A DNA stretch of 57,918 nt from an uncultured Mycoplasmatota bacterium (GCA_948434005.1 CAOJEH010000009.1:1-57918), one strand, 5' to 3'; numbered from the stretch's first letter, positions 1 to 8,834 are shown. The notes: generated by a model not told the origin, from the letters alone. Numbers and translations: made by a program.

Positions 1-54
1 CATATCGCTTTATTATATTTTAACTTTTTAGTGCCACATCATTGACAACTACAC

Positions 55-80
55 AAAATGACTATTACAGTCATTTTTTA
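55..80. terminator. hairpin terminator, possibly bidirectional
   Basis: An 8-bp inverted repeat (56-63 with 69-76, 5-nt loop) is followed by a T run on the plus side and a shorter one on the minus side. It lies just beyond the stop of the minus-strand gene ending at 104 and could also serve a plus-strand gene arriving from the left. Confidence 0.55.
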
Positions 81-103
81 TTATATTTTATATAAATTAT
101 TTA

Positions 104-1090
104 CTATTTTAATACTTTTTCTTTTACAGTTTGATTAAATTTATCCTGTGTATTAATATCTGGCATTAAATACTGATTTTTGGCTAATTCAAAATCTTTT
201 GGCTTATATCCTAATAAGTATTCCTCATTTATATTATAGCCTTTATTTTCTAAGTATTTTAACCATATTTCAAAAAATTCATTCATATTATAATATGAGT
301 AACCAAAGTTATAACAACCACCTCTAAAATTTATTCCTGTATAGGATGTCTTAAAATTAGTAACTTGATCATCTTCAATATTTAAAGTATTAAAAAATGA
401 AATAAGCTTTCTATAATCATCTGCATAAGGTTTAGTATCTAAAACATCTCCAATATCTACTGAAAATGGATAACCATAATGATTTCCTGTGAAAGTTAAT
501 AGTGTTAAAAAATTTCCGGTTTCCAAGTATTCTTTTAAGGTTTCTTTAGTTTTATTTTCAAGTTCAAATAATAGAAAATAAATGGGAATAGCAATCATTT
601 TTCGTTGTTTTTTATCACTTATCTTTTTTTCTTCATCATATTTAAAATCAACATCTACAAATTCTAATACTTGTTTATTACTTATACCAATTTTATTCAA
701 ATGATTATTTAGTTTTTCAAAAGAGAAATGTTGCGTTGGATAAAAATGATTATAATAAAATGAAATTGATTCAACCTTTTTACCTTCTTTTTGTTGATAA
801 TATTTAATTGGAAATTCTATTAAATCTTCTTCATTAAAAGTTGGACCATAATTCAAAATTCTCTTATCTTTGCAAGTTAATATATAAGCTAGATTTCCCA
901 ATGCAATATACATAATATCATAATTTAGATGATTATCTTCTATTTTTCTACAAATATCTGTATTATCAGGAATTGCTACATGTGGATAATTTGATAAAAC
1001 AATCAATTTATTTTCTTTAAAAAATTCTTCTAAATTAATTTTATTTATAACTTGTTCAAAATTTCTTTCTTCTATATATACTAATTTCAT
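104..1090 (-). CDS. hypothetical protein, 328 aa
   Basis: I do not recognise this family. The protein is soluble-looking, without signal peptide or membrane segment, rich in Asn, Lys, Tyr and Phe, with an aromatic Gly-rich stretch near residues 250-270 (FRGGCYNFGYSYYN). The start is set by an AGGAGGG Shine-Dalgarno immediately upstream of the ATG at 1090. It is the last gene of a minus-strand run downstream of serS, separated by about 40 bp, and could be cotranscribed with it. A hairpin terminator follows at 55-80. No function is proposed. Confidence 0.8.
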   Translation of the reverse strand: MKLVYIEERNFEQVINKINLEEFFKENKLIVLSNYPHVAIPDNTDICRKIEDNHLNYDIMYIALGNLAYILTCKDKRILNYGPTFNEEDLIEFPIKYYQQKEGKKVESISFYYNHFYPTQHFSFEKLNNHLNKIGISNKQVLEFVDVDFKYDEEKKISDKKQRKMIAIPIYFLLFELENKTKETLKEYLETGNFLTLLTFTGNHYGYPFSVDIGDVLDTKPYADDYRKLISFFNTLNIEDDQVTNFKTSYTGINFRGGCYNFGYSYYNMNEFFEIWLKYLENKGYNINEEYLLGYKPKDFELAKNQYLMPDINTQDKFNQTVKEKVLK

Positions 1091-1131
1091 AAACCCTCCT
1101 GAACTAAATATATAATAAATTTTACTACTTA

Positions 1132-2412
1132 CTAAATCTTTATACTTTCCTTTCCACCCATATAAGGTTGCAATGCTTTTGGTATTTTTATAGAGCCATC
1201 TGGTTGATAATTGTTTTCAATTACTCCAATTAATCCTCTTGGTGTTGCTAATACGGTATTATTTAGAGTAGATACTAAATAATTTCCTTTTTCTCCTTTA
1301 GCTCTAATACTTAGTCTTCTTGCTTGCGCATCTCCTAGAGTAGAACAAGATCCAACTTCAAAATACTTTTGTTGTCTTGGACTCCATGCTTCTACATCAC
1401 AAGATTTAACTTTTAAGTCAGCTAAATCTCCACTACAACATTCTAATGTTCTAACAGGTACATCTAAGCTTCTAAAGAATTCTACAGTGTATTGCCACAT
1501 TTTATTATACCAATCCATTGCATCTTCACTCTTACATAGTACTACCATTTCTTGTTTTTCAAATTGATGAACTCTATATAATCCTCTCTCTTCAATTCCA
1601 TGTGCTCCTACTTCTTTTCTAAAGCATGGTGAATAACTTGTTAGGGTTATAGGTAGTTCTTCTTCTTTTACGATTTGACCTTTAAATTTACCAATCATAG
1701 AATGCTCAGAAGTACCTATTAAATATAGGTCTTCATCTTCTATTTTATACATCATATCATTCATTTCTGCAAAAGACATAACTCCATCAACTACATCACT
1801 TCTTATCATAAATGGTGGAATACAATAAGTAAATCCTTTATCAATCATAAAGTCTCTAGCATATGATAACATTGCAGAATGAAGTCTTGCTATATCACCC
1901 ATTAAGTAATAAAAACCATTTCCACTTGTTCTTCCTGCTGACTCCTTATCTAGGCCATTTAACTTCTCAACAATATCAGCATGATATGGTATCTCATAAT
2001 CAGGTACTATAGGGTCTCCAAACTTCTCTATTTCAACATTTTTACTATCATCTTCACCAACTGGTACAGAATCATCTATAATATTTGGAATTAACATCAT
2101 TTTACTTCTTAATTCCTTACCTATAGTTCCTTCTTCTTTTTCAATAGCTTCTAATTTTTTATTAATTTCTGCCACTTCTTCTTTTTTCTTATTAGCTTCA
2201 TCTATATTTTTATCTCTCATTAATGAACCTATTTCATTACTAATTAAATTTCTATTTTTTCTTAATTCATCTCCTTCTAACTGAAGTTTTCTTTTCTTTT
2301 CATCTAAATCTATTACTTCTTGTACTAAAGGTAATTTCTCATTCTGAAATTTTTTCTTTATATTTTCTTCTACTTTTTCTTTATTTTCTCTTATAAATTT
2401 TATATCTAACAT
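1132..2412 (-). CDS. serS: serine--tRNA ligase
   Basis: Charges tRNA-Ser with serine in the cytoplasm. The 426-aa length is normal for bacterial SerRS. The N-terminal 110 residues form the long antiparallel coiled-coil arm that contacts the tRNA variable arm (alternating K/E-rich heptads, residues 30-100). The class II catalytic core follows: TSEHS at 234-238, motif 2 with CFRKEVGAHG and the arginine near 280, and motif 3 with TPRGLIGVIENN near residue 390. SD GGAGATG precedes the ATG. The gene lies 29 bp after an M19 dipeptidase gene and both are downstream of a T-box leader, so it is probably controlled by uncharged tRNA. Confidence 0.97.
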   Translation of the reverse strand: MLDIKFIRENKEKVEENIKKKFQNEKLPLVQEVIDLDEKKRKLQLEGDELRKNRNLISNEIGSLMRDKNIDEANKKKEEVAEINKKLEAIEKEEGTIGKELRSKMMLIPNIIDDSVPVGEDDSKNVEIEKFGDPIVPDYEIPYHADIVEKLNGLDKESAGRTSGNGFYYLMGDIARLHSAMLSYARDFMIDKGFTYCIPPFMIRSDVVDGVMSFAEMNDMMYKIEDEDLYLIGTSEHSMIGKFKGQIVKEEELPITLTSYSPCFRKEVGAHGIEERGLYRVHQFEKQEMVVLCKSEDAMDWYNKMWQYTVEFFRSLDVPVRTLECCSGDLADLKVKSCDVEAWSPRQQKYFEVGSCSTLGDAQARRLSIRAKGEKGNYLVSTLNNTVLATPRGLIGVIENNYQPDGSIKIPKALQPYMGGKESIKI

Positions 2413-2441
2413 TACTACTTCATCTCCTATTTCTATACTAT

Positions 2442-3353
2442 TTAATTTTGTATTTCAAAATATTTTTCTATATTCCTATACATAATTTTTTCTATTTCTT
2501 CTTTATTATAATAGCTACTTAATAATCTAGTCAATCTATCTTTAATATTACTATGCTTATATAGTGAAATATCTTCATCTTCTTTAAGCAAATCTTCTAC
2601 AAAGTCCATATTATCAGTTGCGATTGCAATATTATCTATTCCCATTAGATTTTCTACATGTTTTATATGTTTTAAGTAATTATTTTCTAGGTCTTTTTCA
2701 TCTTTATCTATAAATGGTCCATAGGAGACTAATCCTATTATTCCATTAAGTTTTTTTATAGCAAGTATTTGCCTATCATCTAAATTTCTTTTATTTTGAC
2801 ATATATTATAACTATTAGAATGACTTGCAAGTACTTTAACTTCTTGTCCTTTACTTTTTAACTCATCTAATAATTCTATTGTATCCCAAAATGTATTTTT
2901 ATTCATATGAGATAGGTCTATACTAATTCCTAAAGATACTGCTTTTTTTATGAAACTTTTTCCTAAATCTGTTAGTCCTTTATTACTTTTATTACCTGAT
3001 CCATATTTATTTTCATTATTCCATACTAATAATATATTTCTAAGACCAAGTTTATATAAATTCTCTAATTCTTGTTCATCTTCTATATAATCACAGCCTT
3101 CAATACTAAATATAATTTTATTATCTTTAAAGTACTCTTTAGCTAGGTTAGTACTTATTTTAAACATTTCATATACATCAAACTCTTCTATACCTAGTTC
3201 TTCTATCATTCTTTCTTTTTCCATAAAATAAAGGTTAGCAATTACTCCATCAATATTTTTAAAATCTTCCTTTATTTTTTCTATATAAGAAAAGTCCTTT
3301 TTAATATAACAATAGTATAGAATTGTTAATAAATCATAATGCGTATCTAGCAT
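2442..3353 (-). CDS. membrane dipeptidase family (peptidase M19)
   Basis: A zinc dipeptidase of the renal dipeptidase family, which hydrolyses dipeptides and some amidated or D-containing substrates. Family marks: DTHYD at residues 3-7 (the metal-binding HxD), bridging Glu in SIEG near 85, DLSHM with His149, ASHSN with His178, and an R-N-L-D-D near 189-193. Length 303 aa is slightly short for M19 (about 310-400). No signal peptide, so cytoplasmic. SD AGGAGG precedes the ATG. It sits directly under a T-box and 29 bp before serS, suggesting that it supplies amino acids (perhaps serine from dipeptides) when the cognate tRNA is uncharged; that role is inference. Confidence 0.85.
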   Translation of the reverse strand: MLDTHYDLLTILYYCYIKKDFSYIEKIKEDFKNIDGVIANLYFMEKERMIEELGIEEFDVYEMFKISTNLAKEYFKDNKIIFSIEGCDYIEDEQELENLYKLGLRNILLVWNNENKYGSGNKSNKGLTDLGKSFIKKAVSLGISIDLSHMNKNTFWDTIELLDELKSKGQEVKVLASHSNSYNICQNKRNLDDRQILAIKKLNGIIGLVSYGPFIDKDEKDLENNYLKHIKHVENLMGIDNIAIATDNMDFVEDLLKEDEDISLYKHSNIKDRLTRLLSSYYNKEEIEKIMYRNIEKYFEIQN

Positions 3354-3366
3354 ATCATTCCTCCTA

Positions 3367-3575
3367 ACAAAAAAAGAATAGTACTAAAGGAGTGCATAGC
3401 ACGGTACCATCCTTTTATTTACTTAATTTGATAACGGTTTCCCGGCGTATTTATTACGCATCTATAGAGTAGATAAATAAGTATTATTAGTTATTTGCAC
3501 CTACCATAACTTCTCTTAAAATAATTTAACTTATTATTGTCTCTAATTATTGATTTGTTATTATTATATGATATT
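3367..3575 (-). promoter_or_regulatory. T-box riboswitch leader
   Basis: Read on the minus strand, the leader has the stem I AGAGA motif followed by a GGTAGGTGCAAA apical element (around 3500-3525), an AATAAG/CTTATT stem, the T-box core GGATGGTACCGTGC (about 3400-3413), and a terminator with a T7 run before the dipeptidase start. A UCU triplet occurs in the specifier region (either in ATCTAC or in CTCTATAG near 3460-3475), consistent with serine because serS is in the operon, but the exact specifier is ambiguous. The UGGU of the T-box would pair with discriminator A, or wobble with the G usual in tRNA-Ser. Confidence 0.9.
3369..3413 (-). terminator. T-box intrinsic terminator
   Basis: GGATGGTAC (3405-3413) pairs over nine base pairs, some G-U, with GTACTATTC (3377-3385); an inner GTGC-TAT-GCAC hairpin lies inside, and a T7 run follows on the minus strand. 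The 5' arm overlaps the T-box antiterminator element, as expected for mutually exclusive folds. Confidence 0.85.
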
Positions 3576-3600
3576 TTTTATATTTTATCAATACTATAAC

Positions 3601-3621
3601 AGAAAAAGCCTATTTGGCTTC
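3601..3621 (-). terminator. terminator of spoVS
   Basis: AAGCC/GGCTT stem with a 5-nt loop overlapping the spoVS stop codon, followed by TTTTTC on the minus strand. Confidence 0.7.
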
Positions 3622-3870
3622 TATGATTAATTTGATAGCTGTTCTTTCTTCTCCATCTATGGCAATATCTGAAAAAGCTGGTATACAAACTAAATTTTTA
3701 CCACTAGGTGCGACAAATCCCCTTGCAATTGCAACTGCTTTTATTGCTTGATTTAGTGCTCCTGCTCCTACAGCTTGTATTTCAACGCTACCTTTTTCTC
3801 TAAAGACATTGGCTAAGGCTCCAGCAACACTATTTGGATTAGATTTACTACTTACTTTGAGTATTTCCAT
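3610..3870 (-). CDS. spoVS: stage V sporulation protein S
   Basis: A small Alba-like sporulation regulator; in Bacillus its loss blocks a late stage of spore formation. The 86-aa length and the whole sequence match the family, including MEILKVSSKSNPNSVAGAL at the N-terminus and the Gly/Ala-rich QAVGAGALNQAIKA helix. SD GAAAGGA precedes the ATG. It is monocistronic, with its own terminator, between the T-box operon and ldh. One of several sporulation genes in the window, it supports a spore-forming lineage. Confidence 0.97.
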   Translation of the reverse strand: MEILKVSSKSNPNSVAGALANVFREKGSVEIQAVGAGALNQAIKAVAIARGFVAPSGKNLVCIPAFSDIAIDGEERTAIKLIIEAK

Positions 3871-3942
3871 ATATATTATTCATTCCTTTCTATGATTAAT
3901 ATATATGTTTTTAAATTATATAAAATACTAAATTATTTATAA

Positions 3943-4854
3943 TTAATCTTCTATCTTTTCAATAGCTTCTTTTATTATATCAACACAGTTTTGCATTTTT
4001 TTAGTTTCTTCTTCTGTTAATTTTATATATATTCTTTGTTTTACACCATTTCTATTTATTATTGCTGGTGTTCCCATAAAAATATTATTATCTTTATCAT
4101 AGCTTGATACAGTTAAAACAGTATTTTCATCACTTAATATTGCATTAGTTATTCTAACCAAACTCATACCTATACCATAATAAGTAGCACCCTTTCTATT
4201 GATTATATCATAAGCGGCATTTTTTACTTTCTCATGAATTTTATTTAACTCATCCTCTTCTAGAAAAGTAGATATATTTTGAAGTCCGATATTAGCATTA
4301 CTCCAAGGAACAAATTCAGAATCCCCATGTTCTCCTACTACATATGCATGAATGTTTTTAGGATTAATACCTAATCTATTACCTACTAAAAATCTAAGTC
4401 TTGCAGTATCAAGGCAAGTACCCGAACCAATTATTTTATTAGGACTAAATCCTGAATATTTCCAAGTTAGATATGTCATTACATCTAATGGGTTAGTTGC
4501 TACTAAAAAAATTCCATCGAAACCATTATCTATAACTGATTTTACTATTGTTTTAAATATTTTACTATTTTTATTTATTAAGTCCATTCTAGTCTCTCCA
4601 GGTGCTTGATTAGCTCCTGCAGCAATAACTACCAAAGTGGCATCACTACAATCACTATAGTCTCCTACTTTAATATCTATTTTACTAGGTGCAAAGGCTA
4701 AACAATGATTTAAATCCATCGCTTCTCCTTCAATTCTTTTTTCATCTAAATCAATTAATACTAATTCTCCTACATTTGTTCTTTGGTTTAATAAGGCATA
4801 AGCATAACTCATACCTACATTTCCACAACCAATTATAACAACTTTATTTTTCAT
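3943..4854 (-). CDS. ldh: L-lactate dehydrogenase
   Basis: Reduces pyruvate to L-lactate with NADH, regenerating NAD in fermentation. The N-terminal Rossmann motif is VVIIGCGNVGMSYA; the substrate loop reads GANQAPGETRMDL, where Gln at the specificity position marks lactate rather than malate dehydrogenase; the catalytic His is in GEHGDSE and the substrate-binding Arg in DTARLR. 303 aa from the ATG at 4854, chosen because AGGAGGATAGTT is ideally placed before it. The frame stays open further upstream to 4950 but that part has no family similarity and runs into the next gene's terminator. Confidence 0.96.
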   Translation of the reverse strand: MKNKVVIIGCGNVGMSYAYALLNQRTNVGELVLIDLDEKRIEGEAMDLNHCLAFAPSKIDIKVGDYSDCSDATLVVIAAGANQAPGETRMDLINKNSKIFKTIVKSVIDNGFDGIFLVATNPLDVMTYLTWKYSGFSPNKIIGSGTCLDTARLRFLVGNRLGINPKNIHAYVVGEHGDSEFVPWSNANIGLQNISTFLEEDELNKIHEKVKNAAYDIINRKGATYYGIGMSLVRITNAILSDENTVLTVSSYDKDNNIFMGTPAIINRNGVKQRIYIKLTEEETKKMQNCVDIIKEAIEKIED

Positions 4855-4900
4855 AACTATCCTCCTATCTTTATTATAGACGGTTTTAATTTTTTTAACA

Positions 4901-4926
4901 AGAAAAAAAGAAAGTAAAACTTTCTT
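4901..4926 (-). terminator. terminator of the repeat-rich membrane protein
   Basis: Stem AGAAAGT/ACTTTCT (4909-4915 with 4919-4925) touching the stop codon, followed on the minus strand by a T7 run. Confidence 0.8.
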
Positions 4927-6031
4927 ATTGGTTATTTGGTGTAATATCAACTACTGGAGCAACTGGATCTGTAATATTAGTTGAGGTCTCTACGACCGGT
5001 GCTACCTCAGTTGATGATTCTGATATAGGTCCTGCATCTACTACAGGCGCAACTTCTATTGGGGTTTCATTAGCAGTAGCATCTACAATTGGTGTTACTT
5101 CTGCTGATGCTATATTTTCAGCAGCAGGTACTACCGGAGTACTTGCCTCTGGAATTACTTCTGCACTTACCGGCGGTGTCATATTAATCTGTGTATTTTC
5201 TAAAGGATTTGCTCCTCCATATATTTCATGTGGTTCATTATTTGTTGAGTTTATATCAATATTTGAAATAGGACTTGCGCCTCCATATATTTGACTACTA
5301 TCTATAGAATTTGCTACCGGTATTTCAGGTGTTGCTTCAACTACTGGTTCACTTACTTCTGGCATTGGACTTACCGCATCCATTACTGGAGCATTTGTCT
5401 CTGGCATTGGACTTACCGCATCCATTGCTGGAGTGCTTGCCTCTGGCATTGGGCTTATTGTATCCATTACTGGAGTATTTACTTCTGGCATTGGACTTAC
5501 CGTATCCATTACTGGAGTGTTTGTCTCTGGCATTGGATTTACTGCATCCATTACTGGAGTGCTTGCCTCTGGCATTGGACTTACCGCATCCATTACTGGA
5601 GCGTTTGTCTCTGGCATTGGATTTACTGCATCCATTACTGGAGTGCTTGCCTCTGGCATTGGATTTACCGTATCCATTACTGGAGTGCTTGCCTCTGGCA
5701 TTGGACTTACCGCATCCATTACTGGAGCGTTTGTCTCTGGCATTGGATTTACTGCATCCATAGCTGGCATTCCTATATTATTAGGATTTTCAACATTTTG
5801 AGATTGAGCCATATCTATTCCTGGAGTTCCAATAGCATCATTTGTAGGTGATATTGTCATTCCACTATCTACCATTTCTTTTGCACCTTGTGCTGATTCT
5901 GCGCTTACTTTGTCAACTTTATTTCCTTTTTTGTTAGAGGTACTAATAAATATTATTAGAGCAACTATTAATAGTATTACACCACCACTTATTAAAAGGC
6001 CTGGTATTGTTAAAAACCATTGAAAATCCAT
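4925..6031 (-). CDS. membrane-anchored protein with 14-residue tandem repeats
   Basis: Function unknown. Residues 7-31 form one hydrophobic N-terminal membrane segment followed by basic residues (NKKGNK), so the rest is probably outside if the segment is a signal anchor, though orientation is not certain. Residues 90-229 are ten tandem copies of a 14-residue unit of type MDAVSPMPETNAPV. The C-terminal 140 residues are Pro/Val/Ala/Thr-rich, with two IYGGA(S/N)P motifs near 246 and 268. Such low-complexity Pro-rich stalks occur in wall-spanning proteins. No LPxTG motif is present. SD GGGAG lies before the ATG at 6031. A monocistronic unit with its own terminator. Confidence 0.85.
   Translation of the reverse strand: MDFQWFLTIPGLLISGGVILLIVALIIFISTSNKKGNKVDKVSAESAQGAKEMVDSGMTISPTNDAIGTPGIDMAQSQNVENPNNIGMPAMDAVNPMPETNAPVMDAVSPMPEASTPVMDTVNPMPEASTPVMDAVNPMPETNAPVMDAVSPMPEASTPVMDAVNPMPETNTPVMDTVSPMPEVNTPVMDTISPMPEASTPAMDAVSPMPETNAPVMDAVSPMPEVSEPVVEATPEIPVANSIDSSQIYGGASPISNIDINSTNNEPHEIYGGANPLENTQINMTPPVSAEVIPEASTPVVPAAENIASAEVTPIVDATANETPIEVAPVVDAGPISESSTEVAPVVETSTNITDPVAPVVDITPNNQ
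5345..5764. repeat. 42-bp tandem repeat array, 10 units
   Basis: Ten in-frame 42-bp units encode the 14-residue repeats of the surrounding gene. Neighbouring units share blocks of identical DNA, with recurring pairs of unit types (ETNAP and EASTP endings) arranged in alternating order, which suggests expansion by unequal recombination of two-unit blocks. Long open frames on the plus strand here are only by-products of the repeat. Confidence 0.95.
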
Positions 6032-6127
6032 ATTATCTACTCCCTTATTTTATTCTATTCTTATTCTATATATAATAATATCAAAAAAAAGAATCAATTG
6101 CAAATAATTCTTTATTTTGACATTTTT

Positions 6128-6793
6128 TTACGTTGTAAATTTTGTCCAGTATACATTTTGCTTTGGTTCTAATTTAAACTCCATATTTTCTTTAGTTATA
6201 GGATGATTAAATTTTATTTTATAAGCAAATAGTGCGATTGGCGTCATATCTTGATTTCCATATCTTTGATCTCCACATAGTGGATAACCTCTATTAGAAA
6301 ACTGAACTCTAATTTGATGATGTCTACCCGTTTTTAAATCTATTTCTATAAGAGTCATATTATCTTTTTTGTTTTTTTGTAACACTTTATATTTAAGTTC
6401 TGAATATTTTCCGTCATCTTTTGTCGTAACTATTGTATTACCATTTGGAGTTTTCTTTAAATAATCTATAAATATATCTTCATTTTTATCCATAACTCCA
6501 TTAACTACAGCTAGATATGTTTTTTCAAACTTATGATTTTTTATTTGCTCTGTCATCCTTTTAGCTGCCTTAGAAGTCTTCGCAAAAACCATAATACCTC
6601 CAACAGGTCTATCTAGACGATGAAGTAATCCTAAATAAACATTACCTGGTTTATTATACTTTTCTTTTATATATTCTTTAACTATAGTAAATAGATCTTT
6701 ATCTTTAGTAATATCACTTTGGCTTAAAATATTAGGTTCTTTTTCTACAACAATTAAATGATTATCTTCATACAATATATTTAATTTATTCAT
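6128..6793 (-). CDS. RluA-family RNA pseudouridine synthase
   Basis: Converts uridine to pseudouridine in rRNA or tRNA. The catalytic motif HRLDRPVGG carries the essential Asp; upstream is ILYEDNHLIVVEKEP and downstream KTGRHHQIRVQFSNRGYPLCGDQRYG, the standard RluA/RluD signatures. There is no N-terminal S4 domain, so it is the short form (about 222 aa). The ATG at 6793 is preferred because family members begin just before LNILYEDNHLIVV; a GTG at 6820 in the same frame would add nine atypical residues. It overlaps the methyltransferase gene by 8 bp, indicating translational coupling of two RNA-modification enzymes. Confidence 0.92.
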   Translation of the reverse strand: MNKLNILYEDNHLIVVEKEPNILSQSDITKDKDLFTIVKEYIKEKYNKPGNVYLGLLHRLDRPVGGIMVFAKTSKAAKRMTEQIKNHKFEKTYLAVVNGVMDKNEDIFIDYLKKTPNGNTIVTTKDDGKYSELKYKVLQKNKKDNMTLIEIDLKTGRHHQIRVQFSNRGYPLCGDQRYGNQDMTPIALFAYKIKFNHPITKENMEFKLEPKQNVYWTKFTT

Positions 6794-7658
6794 TACTTTC
6801 CCATCTTCCATATATTCCACATGGGAGAATTAAGTTATTGCTAGTTATCTTTAACCCAATTTCTCCACATGTTATTTTTCCTTTATGGTTTTTATCCACA
6901 ATTATTGTTAATAAATTATTTAATACTGTTGGAGAAAGTCCTGTAGTATAAGAATTTATTAAAAAGAATAGTGGATTATTACTTAATATTTCACTACATA
7001 ACAAAACTAAATTATATAAATCCTTCTCTATATTCCAAATTTCTTTATTAGCACCTCTACCATAACTTGGTGGATCCATTATAATAGCATCATATTTATT
7101 ACCACGTCTTATTTCTCTTTTTACAAATTTAACTACATCATCCACTAAATATCTAATTTCACTATCTTTAAAACCTGATTTATCGACATTTTCTTTACAC
7201 CATTCAACCATTCCTCGTGATGAATCAACATGAGTCACATTAGCATTAGCAGATAAACATGCGACTGTGGCACCTCCAGTATAAGCAAAAAGGTTTAGAA
7301 CTTTTATTTTTCTATTACTATTTTTAATTTTATTTATCATAAAATCCCAATTATAGGCTTGTTCTGGAAATAACCCAGTGTGTTTAAATCCCATCTGTTT
7401 TATATTAAATTTTAAATCCTTATAATTAACAATCCAACTAGATGGAGTCTTTTTTAAATTTTCCCAATGTCCTCCACCCTTATTACTTCTATAATAAATT
7501 GCATTAATCTTATCCTTATACTTTTCTTTTAAATCTCCATTATCCCAAATTATTTGAGGATCAGGTCTTAATAGATATACATCTTTCCATCTTTCAAATT
7601 TTTCTCCTCTAGAGGCATCTATTAATTCATAATCTTTAAAACTATCTGCTACTTCCAT
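6786..7658 (-). CDS. class I SAM-dependent (rRNA) methyltransferase, RlmI/RlmK-like
   Basis: A Rossmann-fold methyltransferase of the COG1092 group, which includes 23S rRNA methylases. SAM motif I is NLFAYTGGATVA and the catalytic motif DPPSYGRG; the N-terminal part has the family block YLLRPDPQIIW. 290 aa from the ATG at 7658, chosen because AAAGGAGAATA immediately precedes it; this SD overlaps the stop of the preceding gene. It is coupled to the downstream pseudouridine synthase by an 8-bp overlap, so the operon probably serves ribosomal or tRNA modification. The exact target is unknown. Confidence 0.88.
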   Translation of the reverse strand: MEVADSFKDYELIDASRGEKFERWKDVYLLRPDPQIIWDNGDLKEKYKDKINAIYYRSNKGGGHWENLKKTPSSWIVNYKDLKFNIKQMGFKHTGLFPEQAYNWDFMINKIKNSNRKIKVLNLFAYTGGATVACLSANANVTHVDSSRGMVEWCKENVDKSGFKDSEIRYLVDDVVKFVKREIRRGNKYDAIIMDPPSYGRGANKEIWNIEKDLYNLVLLCSEILSNNPLFFLINSYTTGLSPTVLNNLLTIIVDKNHKGKITCGEIGLKITSNNLILPCGIYGRWESNE

Positions 7659-7659
7659 A

Positions 7660-8115
7660 TTATTCTCCTTTACTATTTTCATAAATAAGTGCTTCGTATA
7701 ATAGATCTACTATATGTTCTGATGGAACTAAATTGTATTTTACTATTACATTTTCTATTACATCATCAGAAAAATCCATATTTAAATATTTAAATACAGA
7801 TTCTTTTTTATTATTTATTCCTTCTAAATAGTTACTTGTATATAAATTATCTATAATTAATAAATCATAATCCTTAATCCATTCTTTAAACTTTTTAATT
7901 ATAGTACTTGTTCTTTTCACATATTTAAAATTATCTTTATCATAACTTATCATATTGATAATATCTGGTATACTTATTTTACTTTCATCTAATCTATAAT
8001 CAAATCTGTCTTCTAAAGTTAGACCATTTATTTTTAAAGCTGAAAGTTGTGCGATATCTCCATCTTTTATCTTAGTAGGAATAATTTCTAAAATAATATA
8101 CTTTTTTCCATTCAT
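7660..8115 (-). CDS. degenerate DnaQ-like exonuclease-fold protein
   Basis: The order of elements resembles a DEDD 3'-5' exonuclease: a first strand (ILEIIPTKIK, where an active enzyme has DxET), a second strand (IAQLSALKINGLTLEDRFDYRL, like the usual EIGAVKI..G), a central segment WIKDYDLLIIDNLYTSNYL (normally AHNA..D) and a final helix EHIVDLLYEALIY (normally H.ALDDA). The acidic metal ligands of the first motif are absent, so catalysis is unlikely. 151 aa. It abuts the methyltransferase gene, whose SD overlaps its stop. The fold assignment is inference from pattern; a simple hypothetical label is the alternative. Confidence 0.6.
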   Translation of the reverse strand: MNGKKYIILEIIPTKIKDGDIAQLSALKINGLTLEDRFDYRLDESKISIPDIINMISYDKDNFKYVKRTSTIIKKFKEWIKDYDLLIIDNLYTSNYLEGINNKKESVFKYLNMDFSDDVIENVIVKYNLVPSEHIVDLLYEALIYENSKGE

Positions 8116-8162
8116 TTATATCACCAGTTTTATTATACAATAAAAATAATAAATATCATAAT

Positions 8163-8666
8163 CTATTTTTTTATTTTGGCAGGTATTCCTGTTACTGTTA
8201 CATTTTCTTTAACATCTTTTAATACTACGGAATTAGCACCTATTTTAGAATTTTTACCGATAGTAATATCGCCTAATACTTTAGCACCACAACCAATTAC
8301 TACATTATCTTCTATAGTTGGATGTCTTTTGCCTTTATTATTAGTAATACCTCCTAAAGTAACTCCATGATATAGCATTACATTATCTCCTATTATTGTA
8401 GTTTCTCCGATTACTACACCAGTACCATGATCAATAAAGAAATCTTTACCTATTACAGCACCTGGATGTATTTCTATACCTGTTCTTTTTTTTGCTTTTT
8501 CACTTAAGCACCTTGCTAAAAAGAAGTGTTTTTTCATATATAGATAGTGTGCAATTCGATAATAGGTTACTGCTTTAAAACTTGGATACAATAATACTTC
8601 TATATTCTTCTTAATCGCAGGATCTTTTCTTTTTATTAAATCTAGTTGAGATTTTATATATCCCAT
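8163..8666 (-). CDS. cysE: serine O-acetyltransferase
   Basis: Transfers acetyl from acetyl-CoA to L-serine, the first step of cysteine synthesis. A short N-terminal helical part ([18 protein letters not shown]) precedes a left-handed beta-helix of hexapeptide repeats with [18 protein letters not shown] and YHGVTLGG, all typical of CysE. 167 aa is the short form found in Firmicutes. The ATG at 8666 has AGGTG six bases before it; GTG/ATG codons just upstream overlap the SD. Monocistronic. No cysK is visible in the window. Confidence 0.93.
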   Translation of the reverse strand: MGYIKSQLDLIKRKDPAIKKNIEVLLYPSFKAVTYYRIAHYLYMKKHFFLARCLSEKAKKRTGIEIHPGAVIGKDFFIDHGTGVVIGETTIIGDNVMLYHGVTLGGITNNKGKRHPTIEDNVVIGCGAKVLGDITIGKNSKIGANSVVLKDVKENVTVTGIPAKIKK

Positions 8667-8805
8667 AATCATCACCTATAGTAATTTATGATGATATAAA
8701 AATCTAGAGTAATTGATAAAACCATTATATATTTTTTATAATATAAAAATACTATGAGTGTCATAGTATTGGTATAAATTGGTATAAATAATTTACCTTG
8801 TTCGA

Positions 8806-8834
8806 TTGTTTTAAAATATTTCGTAGTATATAAT
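8806..8834 (+). promoter_or_regulatory. promoter of small peptide gene 1
   Basis: TTGTTT, 17-bp spacer, TATAAT, about 70 bp upstream of the ATG at 8904; predicted transcript start near 8841. Confidence 0.75.

Noticed and set aside
5345-5764. CRISPR-like repetition
   Set aside because: Repeats are adjacent, in frame and without spacers; no cas genes in the window.
5291-5851. Three long open frames on the plus strand (Trp/Tyr/His-rich, Leu/Pro-rich and Gly/Ile/Thr-rich)
   Set aside because: They are the complements of the 42-bp tandem repeat in the minus-strand gene; all frames stay open because the repeat length is a multiple of three. No SD or family similarity.
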